Shown here in pieces: positions 1 through 6,593 of a stretch of DNA of 11,534 bases. The notes under the pieces were generated by a model. That model did not search any database. It saw only the letters and a list, made by a program, of their open reading frames with translations, and was not told the origin of the DNA. Where the stretch lies: NCBI GenBank assembly GCA_043757045.1, contig JAYVQC010000028.1, positions 1 to 11,534 of the forward strand. The letters are read 5' to 3'. Within the stretch, counting starts at the first letter, position 1. Every line of letters begins with the position of its first letter. The DNA is from JANNGC01 sp043757045. GTDB taxonomy: Bacteria; Verrucomicrobiota; Verrucomicrobiia; Limisphaerales; SIBH01. The translations under genes and the position numbers were made by a program.

Positions 1-82
1 GCCCCTCCCTGCGCACGCCAGCGCGGAAACCAAACAACCATGAACCCAAACTCTCATAGCAACTGGATCAAAGATTGGGGGC

Positions 83-445
83 TTGCCACCAGGACAGATC
101 AGCTCGGCGCAATCTGACATGATAGTCACCAACGTCGCTGAACCAAAGCCGTGCAGCATCTCTTGCAAGTACACGCGTTGGGTACGTTTGGATGTTGCTG
201 CCGCTGGCACGCTCACGGTGGACACGATGGGCAGCAGCTTTGACACGGTGTTGGGCCTTTACTCAGGTGGATACGATTGGGATTTCGCAACGGCCACTGC
301 CATCACTTGCAATGACAACGCTCCAGGCTCGACGAAAAGCCGCGTCACTGCGGTCATCGGGGCAGGTACTTATGTTTGGGCGCAGGTAGGCGGGAAAGGC
401 ACGGTTCGTGGAACCATCAAGTTGAACTACAACTTGGCACCCTGA
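83..445 (+). CDS. PPC-like domain fragment, 3' end of a broken or truncated gene
   Basis: The 120-residue product matches the pattern of bacterial pre-peptidase C-terminal (PPC-like) beta-sandwich domains common in secreted multidomain proteins. Visible hallmarks are RWVRLDVAAAGTLTVDT, then GSSFDTVLGLYSGG, then an acidic CNDNAPGS turn, and a closing GTYVWAQVGG strand. Such domains usually sit at the C-terminus of long exported proteins, yet there is no signal peptide or other domain here. The frame is open from 44 after a TGA at 41-43; possible starts are TTG at 83 or ATG at 119, neither with a clear ribosome binding site. The reading Q-T-L-I-A-T-G-S upstream of 83 fits the usual lead-in to this domain, so homology appears to begin before any good start. 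I therefore infer the tail of a larger gene, broken by a frameshift near 41. A short functional gene is possible but less likely. Confidence 0.55.
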   Translation: MPPGQISSAQSDMIVTNVAEPKPCSISCKYTRWVRLDVAAAGTLTVDTMGSSFDTVLGLYSGGYDWDFATATAITCNDNAPGSTKSRVTAVIGAGTYVWAQVGGKGTVRGTIKLNYNLAP

Positions 446-465
446 GTAGGTTTTTGAGGTTTTCA

Positions 466-500
466 AACGCGCTCGTTCCCGATTTCGGGGCGAGCGCGTT
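466..500. terminator. Hairpin between convergent genes, likely bidirectional terminator
   Basis: AACGCGCTCG at 466-475 pairs perfectly with CGAGCGCGTT at 491-500. An inner CCCG/CGGG stem (478-481 with 486-489) closes on a short ATTT loop. It lies 20 bases after the stop of the PPC-like gene and just downstream of the stop of the large minus-strand gene. T-runs are weak on both sides (TTCTTGCTT on plus; TTTGAAAACC on minus), so the terminator role is inferred from position and stem strength. Confidence 0.6.
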
Positions 501-505
501 CTTGC

Positions 506-3500
506 TTAAAAGTAGAACTTAAAGCTCGCGTAGAGCATCCGTTCGCGCGGGAGTTCGTTGTAAAGCGTGAGCGGGTTCAGGCGGTAATCTTCATCCGTGA
601 TGTTCAGCACGCCGACGCGCGCTTCGGCGTGGCGGCGGACGAAGCGGTAGCCAACGTAGGCGTTGAGCTGCCAGAAATTTTCATCGGAGAGCGGAGCGGT
701 CTCGCCCCGATTGTCCTGCATCGTCCACACGCCTTCCAGCTGGCTGAAGAAGCCGCACCGCAAATTCAGCAACGCGTTCAAGTTCAACTGGTGCAACGTG
801 GCTTCGTCGTCGGTGGTGCGGCGCGCGGTGTCGGGAGTACGGCTCTCGCGGCTGTGGAAATCGGCGTCGGTCAGGCGGTAGCGCGCGCCGAATGCGAGGT
901 TGTCCCCCACCAACTGATTCACGGAAGCGATCAACGACCGCTCCTGAAACCGGACCTGGCTGTCTATGTTGAACGCCTTCGCCTCGCGCCCTACAAAAAC
1001 GCTGTTCGTCCGATAGTAAGCGCCGAAGGAGCGGGTGCCGGTGGAGTTCAACACTTCGCCCGCCAGGGTTACGTAAGTTTTCGTCGGCAGCTTTTGCTCC
1101 ATGCCCAGGCTGAACGTCTCGAAGCGCGTGCCGGGCACGTTGCCGAGATACGATTCAGGAATCAGGCTGCGATACGTCTGGTTGAAACCGGCCACCGTTG
1201 TTGGTTCGAGCCGAAAACTATTGTCGAAGAACACACCGCCCAAGGAGCGTGTGTAGGCCGCGCGCACCACGCCATCCTTCCACGGCGTCCAGATCAGGCC
1301 CGCTTTTGGCGAAAGCTGCCCGCGCGTCTTTTCCTCGTGGCCGAACGGCGTGAGTTCCTGGTTGTTTGGGAAAGTGAGATGGTCGTAGGTCAGTCCGGCG
1401 GTCAACTGGAGCGAATCAGCCACCTGCCACATGTCGTAAGCGTAACCGCTCACGCGCGTGATGTTTTCCTCCGAGCGGTCATTGTAATTCGAGTAGAACA
1501 ACGAGAAGAGAAACGGCGGAGCGGCCAGTTGATCGCGCACTTCGGATTCAAGAGTCTGGAAGCGCCCGCCCACCACGAAGGTGTGGGAACCGACCTTCAA
1601 AATCTGCTGCAACTCCGCGATGTAGCCTTCGATGTCGTTGTGCAGATCGGTTCCCCAGCGCAACTCCTGGACGGGCGTCGTGGTGCTGGGCGAGCCGTCG
1701 GGGAGAATGTTGTAGTCGCGGATGAACTCGTTGCGATTGGTGACGCGGAACACGTCGCGCAGCCGGCCGCCAAGAGCCAGCGTATGGCTGCCCGGCGCCC
1801 ACTCGCGATGGTAGCCAAGGAAAAGATTTGGATTCTGCACCTCCTCAATTCGGAGGCTCCTGTTCACGTCCGTCTGAGAATAGCGCTGGCCCACATCGCC
1901 CGCCTCGTACTCCGTGCGTTGCGCCTCGAAGTAAATTGTGTCTTTGGGCGTGAGTTGCGCGCGGAATTTGCCGGCGAAGTCCATGCGCTCCACATCATCG
2001 TTCCGGCGAAAGCCTTTTTCTGTTCGGTAGTAGGCGTCGAGCGAGTAGTCCACGGGTCCCATGCGGCCGTACTGCGAACCTTGCTGCACCCAGTCACCGT
2101 TGCTGAAGTATTCCGTGCTTGAAGCCAGCCCGAAATGATCGCGGTCAAACAGCCGCGTGTATTCCTGCTGCGAGACGGATTGCGAAAGCGGGGTCGCGCC
2201 GACCGGGGAAAGCAGGCTCGCGATGAAGTATTCGCTCACGGCTGGAGCCTCGTATCGCAGGTTGGACGCGCGCGGGTCGCGTAACGCCTCGTAGCTGTTT
2301 GCGAGGAACTGGTGTGCGGAGAAATTCGCGTAGTCGTAGCTCACGGCGCGGCTGGCTTCACGCACGCTCCAGTCGGTCAGACCGGCGTCCTGGTAGATGC
2401 GCGCGAGGTTCGCGCTGCGCACGGCCTGGTCCTGATCCAGCAGTAGGCGCGAGCGGAAGACGCTGCGGTTGTCGTTCAACTCCTGCGACTTTTCCAAATC
2501 ACCGATGGCCTCGTTCACACGGTTCTGTTGTTCGTCGAGAATGGCGGAGTAGAGCCACGGCGTCGGATCGTTCGGATCAAATTTCTTGGCGAGACCCAGT
2601 TCCTTTTCGGCGAGCGCGGTGTGGCGCGTCTGGCTCCAGGCCTTGCCGAGATAACTGCGGAGCATGGAACGCTGCGGCTCGCGCGCGGCGGCCACTTGCA
2701 AATCCTGCCGCCCCTCCACGCCGCGCCCCTGCCGGATGCGGATAAGCCCGCGCCCCAGCCAGCCATTGGCGAGTCCGGGATCGAGGGCGATGGCGTTTTC
2801 AAAAGATTGTTCAGCCGCCTTGATGCGGCCTTGCGCCGCGTGGGTGAAACCGGCCAGCGCGTGCGCCTGCGCGTGGCGCGGCGAGAGGACGAGAGCCTTT
2901 TCGAGCGCGGCCTGGGCGGCGGCGGCGCGGCTGAAACTGAATTCCAACTCCGCCACGCGCGCCCACGCGAAGCCAAAGTCCGGCGACTTCGCCGTAGCCT
3001 TGCGCGCCGCTTCGAGCGCGGACTCCAGCTTCGACTGCGCTTGGAGCGCGTATGATTCCGCCATCCATTCGCCAGCTTGCGTCAGCGCCGTGCCGCGCGA
3101 GGCGGGCTGGCCTTTCACCGTGGCGATCATCTGGCGCAAGGCTTCGGCGGAAGGCGTGGAAAGATTTTGGAGGAGAGCGTTGGCTTCATCCACTTGGCCC
3201 ACAGCGATCAGCGTGGCGGCGCGGTAGGTTTTTTCCGCGTCACTGCCGGGCGTGCGGTTGGCGGGGTAACTCTCCTGCGCGGCGAGCAAGTCGCCGGTGC
3301 GATACGCGGCGAGCGAATCGGTGAGCGCGCTTTTCTCCGCGTCGCTCAAACCCAACTCATTCGCATCCAGCACCGCCGGATAGTAGAGCACCCACTGGAT
3401 GATGCTGCTGGCTTCGAGCATCGCTGTCTTGCGCGGAGCCTGGCCGGGATCAATGACGGCCTGTTCGTTCGAGGTCAGACTTGCGCCGCCGAAATCATTC

Positions 3501-3979
3501 GTCAGCTCCACCGTGCCATCGAAGAGCGCGATTTCCGTGCGGCCATTTTCCGCGACGGTGATGTGAAACTCCGTGCCGCGGATGGCCCCCGAGGCCAGCG
3601 GCGTACGGAACTCGACGGTGCCCGGCCGCTCGCGGTTGAAGAAGTAGCTGCTGCCGCTCTTCACGTCGAAGCCGCTGTTCGCACCCGCCGTCTGCGGCGG
3701 ACGGATTTCCAAAGTGGTGAGTTCCTTCACCACGAGCACGCTGGCATCCGAGAGCCGGATGGTGGCGCGGCTGCGCGACCCGGTGCGGACGCGGTCGCCG
3801 TTGGCGAGCGTCTGGTTGGTGGTGCCGGCATTCCACGCAGCCTGCCCGGCGCGCGCGAATTCGACCTTGCCTTCCTTGGTGAGTAACAGGCTGGACGCCG
3901 TCGGCTGCGCCGGCGCCACGACTGTCGCGCAGAGGGAAAGCAAAAGGGTCGCGAAAGTTTTCATGGTTGGCGTGGGCAT
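506..3979 (-). CDS. FecR-TPR-outer membrane beta-barrel fusion protein
   Basis: A 1157-residue exported protein with three regions. Residues 1-25 form a Sec signal peptide (MKTFATLLLSLCATVVAPAQ). Residues about 55-165 are a FecR domain, with the typical TPLASGAIRGTEFHITVAENG segment near 126-146 (family signature SGAIRGTEF) and LFDGTVELTN after it. Residues about 300-570 are tetratricopeptide repeats, for example AQAALEKALVLSPRHAQAHALAG and AAEQSFENAIALDPGLANGW. From about 605 to the end lies a TonB-receptor-like outer membrane barrel of alternating aromatic/polar strands, ending in the aromatic terminus YASFKFYF expected for BAM-dependent insertion. I see no plug domain or TonB box between the TPRs and the barrel. 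The start is ambiguous: ATG at 3979 or ATG at 3964, the latter giving a classic MK- signal peptide; neither has a Shine-Dalgarno sequence. It probably acts in the outer membrane with TPRs in the periplasm; substrate unknown. Confidence 0.9.
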   Translation of the reverse strand: MPTPTMKTFATLLLSLCATVVAPAQPTASSLLLTKEGKVEFARAGQAAWNAGTTNQTLANGDRVRTGSRSRATIRLSDASVLVVKELTTLEIRPPQTAGANSGFDVKSGSSYFFNRERPGTVEFRTPLASGAIRGTEFHITVAENGRTEIALFDGTVELTNDFGGASLTSNEQAVIDPGQAPRKTAMLEASSIIQWVLYYPAVLDANELGLSDAEKSALTDSLAAYRTGDLLAAQESYPANRTPGSDAEKTYRAATLIAVGQVDEANALLQNLSTPSAEALRQMIATVKGQPASRGTALTQAGEWMAESYALQAQSKLESALEAARKATAKSPDFGFAWARVAELEFSFSRAAAAQAALEKALVLSPRHAQAHALAGFTHAAQGRIKAAEQSFENAIALDPGLANGWLGRGLIRIRQGRGVEGRQDLQVAAAREPQRSMLRSYLGKAWSQTRHTALAEKELGLAKKFDPNDPTPWLYSAILDEQQNRVNEAIGDLEKSQELNDNRSVFRSRLLLDQDQAVRSANLARIYQDAGLTDWSVREASRAVSYDYANFSAHQFLANSYEALRDPRASNLRYEAPAVSEYFIASLLSPVGATPLSQSVSQQEYTRLFDRDHFGLASSTEYFSNGDWVQQGSQYGRMGPVDYSLDAYYRTEKGFRRNDDVERMDFAGKFRAQLTPKDTIYFEAQRTEYEAGDVGQRYSQTDVNRSLRIEEVQNPNLFLGYHREWAPGSHTLALGGRLRDVFRVTNRNEFIRDYNILPDGSPSTTTPVQELRWGTDLHNDIEGYIAELQQILKVGSHTFVVGGRFQTLESEVRDQLAAPPFLFSLFYSNYNDRSEENITRVSGYAYDMWQVADSLQLTAGLTYDHLTFPNNQELTPFGHEEKTRGQLSPKAGLIWTPWKDGVVRAAYTRSLGGVFFDNSFRLEPTTVAGFNQTYRSLIPESYLGNVPGTRFETFSLGMEQKLPTKTYVTLAGEVLNSTGTRSFGAYYRTNSVFVGREAKAFNIDSQVRFQERSLIASVNQLVGDNLAFGARYRLTDADFHSRESRTPDTARRTTDDEATLHQLNLNALLNLRCGFFSQLEGVWTMQDNRGETAPLSDENFWQLNAYVGYRFVRRHAEARVGVLNITDEDYRLNPLTLYNELPRERMLYASFKFYF

Positions 3980-4321
3980 AAGCGGTTGTTCAGTTTGGGA
4001 ACGCGGAGCAGTGTGGCTTAATTAATATTTATGGCAATCACGCGAGAGAGCAACTATTCGGCCAAAGAAATCCCAATAATATCGCCGTCACGCAATTCCG
4101 TTCGTCGTTTCGCAAGCTGTGGAAAAATTCTCGCCGCACCGTTGTTCTCGCTTTGGGTGCGCTCTTTCCGGCGTGGACGGAATTCCGGTTGGCGTCTGTG
4201 GAACTTTTCCGATTTCCGTCCCTGCCGAGTCCACGCGGGAACATTTTTGTCCCGCGTGGAATCAGGTCCGCGGGCCGCACTTCGCGGTCCGACTCGTCGC
4301 CGCCCGACGAATTCCACCCTG
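3980..4321. other. Intergenic region upstream of the barrel-fusion gene
   Basis: No convincing gene is seen. The A/T-rich stretch TTAATTAATATTTATGG at 4019-4035 is conspicuous in GC-rich DNA. Read on the minus strand it offers TTGCCA and TAAATATTAAT-like boxes, and it probably holds the promoter of the 506-3979 gene; the box spacing is not ideal, so no exact promoter is called. The plus frame running through about 3983-4300 stays open without an early start codon, with only moderate third-position GC, and is treated as chance. A strong hairpin lies at 4230-4260. Confidence 0.4.
4230..4260. terminator. Perfect 11-bp hairpin, possible terminator of the small minus-strand gene
   Basis: TCCACGCGGGA (4230-4240) and TCCCGCGTGGA (4250-4260) are perfect inverted repeats around a 9-base A/T-rich loop. 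The hairpin starts 61 bases past the stop of the 71-aa gene (4322-4537, minus). There is no T-tract after the stem on either strand, so it could instead be an RNA-stability hairpin or a dispersed palindrome. Confidence 0.4.
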
Positions 4322-4537
4322 CTACACCTTTCCATGCCCGGTGCGACCACCGAACGCGATGTGCGTCTGCTCCGGTCGCGCCTGGGCCGTGCGGCTCCAC
4401 TCGAACGCGCGGTCCACGACCGTGTGCATCTGGTCGAACCACCAGCGCGCGCCCGGCGACCGGCGCGTGCGGACGCGGCGGCAGGACTTCACGTTGCTGT
4501 CTTGTTCAAAACCCAGTTCGATTTGCTTGTTATTCAT
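4322..4537 (-). CDS. Small hypothetical protein, 71 residues
   Basis: An ATG at 4537 opens a 71-residue frame ending at TAG 4322. The protein begins MNNKQIELGFEQ, has a basic middle (KSCRRVRTRRSPGAR), then an amphipathic segment RWWFDQMHTVVDRAFEWS, and ends with RPEQTHIAFGGRTGHGKV. Most codons end in G or C (for example CGC, GTC, CTG, CAG, GTG, GAC), as in the neighbouring real genes. The other frames here do not show this bias as cleanly. The composition looks protein-like, with a defined helical WWF...W block. I do not recognise an established domain; small proteins of this general look may be lineage-specific. It lies downstream of potC on the same strand, 130 bases away and beyond a repeat, so it may have its own promoter. 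No Shine-Dalgarno sequence is seen; an 8-bp palindrome abuts the start codon. Confidence 0.65.
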   Translation of the reverse strand: MNNKQIELGFEQDSNVKSCRRVRTRRSPGARWWFDQMHTVVDRAFEWSRTAQARPEQTHIAFGGRTGHGKV

Positions 4538-4554
4538 GCGCGCACTGTGCGCGC
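4538..4554. promoter_or_regulatory. Near-perfect palindrome abutting the start codon of the 71-aa gene
   Basis: GCGCGCAC (4538-4545), a single T, then GTGCGCGC (4547-4554) form a palindrome directly next to the ATG at 4537. It could be a repressor site or an mRNA hairpin covering translation initiation. Alternating GC runs like this also arise by chance in GC-rich DNA. Confidence 0.3.
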
Positions 4555-4580
4555 GGGGGTCGGACAACGGCGGGGAGGGG

Positions 4581-4727
4581 TGAGACAAATTCCAAAAAAC
4601 AAATCCCAAAGAAATTCCGACCCCAACGCTCAAACTTCAAACGAGACGCGGGAGAATGTCCAGGGTCTCATTGGAGTCTGGAATTTGGAGCTTGTTTGGG
4701 CTTTGGGATTTGGAATTTGGAATTTGA
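4581..4727. repeat. Dispersed A/T-rich inverted repeat with hexamer-like units
   Basis: The left part (4585-4617) carries CAAATTCC, CAAATCCC and GAAATTCC units. The right part (4679-4726) carries the complementary TGGAATTTGG, TTTGGGATTTGG and AATTTGG units, giving an imperfect inverted repeat about 145 bases long. The middle (about 4623-4672) is less repetitive and G/C-richer. The T/A-rich units differ sharply from the GC-rich flanks. The right end runs into the 3' end of potC and encodes its last 20 residues. I believe this type of motif is dispersed in verrucomicrobial genomes, but only this copy is visible here. Confidence 0.6.
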
Positions 4728-5570
4728 TTTTTGCAGCAGCATCACCACGACCGCCCCCGCCACCGAAGCCAGCACCAACAGGGTTGAGAGCGCGTTGATG
4801 TCCGGCGTCAGTCCGCGCTTCACGGACGAGTAGATGAAAATCGGCAGCGTCGTCGCGCCGGGGCCGCTGGTGAAGAAGCTCACCACGAAATCATCCAGGC
4901 TCAATGTGAACGCGAGCAGCGCGCCTGCCAGTATCCCCGGCCCGATCAGTGGCAGCGTGACGTGACGAAAACATTGCCCGCGGCTCGCGCCGAGATCGTG
5001 CGCCGCCTCGGTCAGCGCCGGATCGAGTCCGGCGAGTCGCGCGCGCACCACGAGCGTCACGAACGGAATCTGCAACGTGATGTGCGCCAGCGTCATCGTG
5101 AACAGGCCGGGCGCGAGCGCGTCCGTCCACTGGCGAAGCAGCGCGTAGAACATCAGGAGCGCGACGGCCATCACGATGTCCGGCACGGCAATGACGCTTT
5201 GCAGCGTGGTCTCGACCGCGCGCTTTCCAAAAAAAGTTCCGCGCCGCAACGCCAGCGCCAGCATCGTGCCGAGCGCGGTGGAGACGAGCGAGCTCATGGT
5301 CGCGAGTGCGAGCGTGATGCCGGTGGCGTGCTGCGCCGCCTCGTTCCGCGCCAGCGAGTGATACCAATTCGTGGTCAAGCCGTGCCACTCCGTGCCACGC
5401 GGGGCCGCGTTGAATGATTGCTGCACGACCACGGCGATGGGCGCGTAGAGAAAAACGTAGAGCACCACGCTGATGGCGAGCAACGCGATGGAGCGCCGAG
5501 TTCCAAATCGGCGCGTTGAAGCATCGAATCTCCGAGCCGTGCTGGAAGCCGGCGCTCCGATTGCGTTCAC
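4668..5570 (-). CDS. potC: Spermidine/putrescine-type ABC transporter permease PotC
   Basis: An inner membrane permease of the polyamine ABC importer family, 300 residues. Membrane segments are visible near 28-50, 85-108, 125-145, 160-176, 211-230 and 262-279. The cytoplasmic EAA loop EAAHDLGASRGQCFRHVTLP (188-207) contacts the ATPase, and the following GILAGALLAFTLSLDDFV and FFTSGPGATTLP are typical of PotC. The start chosen is GTG at 5570. It overlaps the potB TGA by four bases (GTGA) and has AAGGAG at 5579-5584 with 8-base spacing, a clear sign of translational coupling. A GTG further upstream at 5612 is less likely. The last 20 residues (KSNSKFQIPKPKQAPNSRLQ) are not part of the family and are encoded by the repeat at 4581-4727. 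Substrate specificity is inferred from family membership only. Confidence 0.92.
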   Translation of the reverse strand: MNAIGAPASSTARRFDASTRRFGTRRSIALLAISVVLYVFLYAPIAVVVQQSFNAAPRGTEWHGLTTNWYHSLARNEAAQHATGITLALATMSSLVSTALGTMLALALRRGTFFGKRAVETTLQSVIAVPDIVMAVALLMFYALLRQWTDALAPGLFTMTLAHITLQIPFVTLVVRARLAGLDPALTEAAHDLGASRGQCFRHVTLPLIGPGILAGALLAFTLSLDDFVVSFFTSGPGATTLPIFIYSSVKRGLTPDINALSTLLVLASVAGAVVVMLLQKSNSKFQIPKPKQAPNSRLQ

Positions 5571-6442
5571 GTCCCCGTCTCCTTGCGTCGCGTCACGCGC
5601 GCGTTCAGGCACAGGGCGAGCAGCACGACTAACATTGCCACCGTCGCGATGGCCGAGCCGAACGGCCAGTTCTGGCTCGCGCCGAACTGCTGCTGGATGA
5701 CGTTGCCGAGCAGCACCGTCTTCGCGCCACCGAGCAAATCAGGAATCACGAACTGCCCTGTCGCGGGCACGAAGACCAGCGTAAGTCCGGCCGCCAGTCC
5801 AGGCGTGATCTGCGGCAGAATGGCGTGACGAAAAACCTTCGCGCCGGACGCGCCGAGATCGCGCGCGGCTTCGGCCAGCGTCCAGTCAATCTTCTCCACC
5901 GACGCGTAGAGAGGCAGCACTAGAAACGGGAGATAATCGCAGACCAGTCCGATGCACACGGCGAACAGGCTTGGATACAGCGGCTCGCCTGCATGCACGA
6001 AACCCAGTGCCGCGGCGACGTGCGCGAGGAAACCGTCCTTCGCGAGCAGCAGTTGCCACGCGTACGTGCGGACGAGCAGGTTGGTCCAGAGCGGGATGAT
6101 CACGAGCGTGAGCGCGAAGGTTTTCCAACGCGGCGGCAGACTGGAAATCCAGAAGGCCAGCGGCAAGCCGAACAGCAGGCAGAGCAGCATGGTCATCGCT
6201 GCCAGCAGCAAACTGCGCGCGATGATGCTGGGATACAGCGGTTCCCACCCGAAGCTGCCAAAGCCGAGGAAGCGCGCGAAATGTTCCAGCGTGAGCGGCC
6301 GCTCGACTTCCCCGAACTCGCCGTTCGTGAAGAATCCGAGCCCCACGACGAGCGCGAGCGGGATGAGAAACAGCACGAGAAGCCAGAGCATCGCGGGCGC
6401 GGCGAGGAGCGTGACCAAAGCACTGGGGCGGCGCGGTTTCAT
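5567..6442 (-). CDS. potB: Spermidine/putrescine-type ABC transporter permease PotB
   Basis: A 291-residue inner membrane permease, partner of PotC. It starts MKPRRPSALVTLLAAP, with a first membrane segment at 9-37, followed by the periplasmic FTNGEFGEVERPLTLEHF region, several further segments, and the EAA loop EAARDLGASGAKVFRHAILP (191-210). FVPATGQFVIPDLLGGAKT (224-242) is typical of PotB. The frame is open further upstream, but that extension reads through an inverted-repeat element and the end of potA and has no family similarity. ATG 6442 is the start that matches the family. It has no Shine-Dalgarno sequence, and the inverted repeat ends only 15 bases before it. The gene is followed by potC with a 4-base overlap. 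Confidence 0.92.
   Translation of the reverse strand: MKPRRPSALVTLLAAPAMLWLLVLFLIPLALVVGLGFFTNGEFGEVERPLTLEHFARFLGFGSFGWEPLYPSIIARSLLLAAMTMLLCLLFGLPLAFWISSLPPRWKTFALTLVIIPLWTNLLVRTYAWQLLLAKDGFLAHVAAALGFVHAGEPLYPSLFAVCIGLVCDYLPFLVLPLYASVEKIDWTLAEAARDLGASGAKVFRHAILPQITPGLAAGLTLVFVPATGQFVIPDLLGGAKTVLLGNVIQQQFGASQNWPFGSAIATVAMLVVLLALCLNARVTRRKETGT
5579..5584 (-). promoter_or_regulatory. Shine-Dalgarno sequence of potC inside potB
   Basis: AAGGAG on the minus strand, 8 bases before the GTG start at 5570. It decides the potC start and is one of few clear ribosome binding sites in the window. Confidence 0.75.
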
Positions 6443-6457
6443 TTTCGTGGCCGGGAA

Positions 6458-6567
6458 AAAGCGGCGCTGAAGCGACCGCACTCTCCCGCAGGGCGGGACT
6501 GGCGCGCAGCACCAAGCGCCTCGTGACTCGCGGAGCGTTTGGAGTGCGGTCGCTTCAGCGCCGCTTT
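6458..6567. repeat. MITE/REP-like element, copy A, between potA and potB
   Basis: A 110-base element bounded by perfect 26-base inverted repeats: 6458-6483 (begins AAAGCGGCGCTGAAGCGACC) and 6542-6567 (ends GGTCGCTTCAGCGCCGCTTT). The interior holds CTGGCGCGCAGCACC and CCTCGTGACTCGCGGAGCG. A second copy in the opposite orientation lies at 11440-11534 and shares these interior words almost base for base. It fills most of the 151-base potA-potB gap. It encodes no protein; it is either a non-autonomous mobile element or a REP-like structural repeat. Confidence 0.85.
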
Positions 6568-6593
6568 CGAGCGTGTGAACATCCTGCGGCGCA

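Noticed and set aside
629..2122. A 497-residue open frame on the plus strand
   Set aside because: It is fully antisense to the barrel part of the 506-3979 gene. Long antisense frames are expected in GC-rich coding DNA, and the product shows no domain pattern.
4294..4310. TCGTCG/CGACGA hairpin after the 71-aa gene
   Set aside because: Only 6 bp with no T-run; the stem at 4230-4260 is a much stronger candidate.
4031..4798. A 255-residue plus-strand frame crossing the intergenic region
   Set aside because: It runs antisense over the 71-aa gene, the repeat and the end of potC, and has no protein-like pattern or ribosome binding site.
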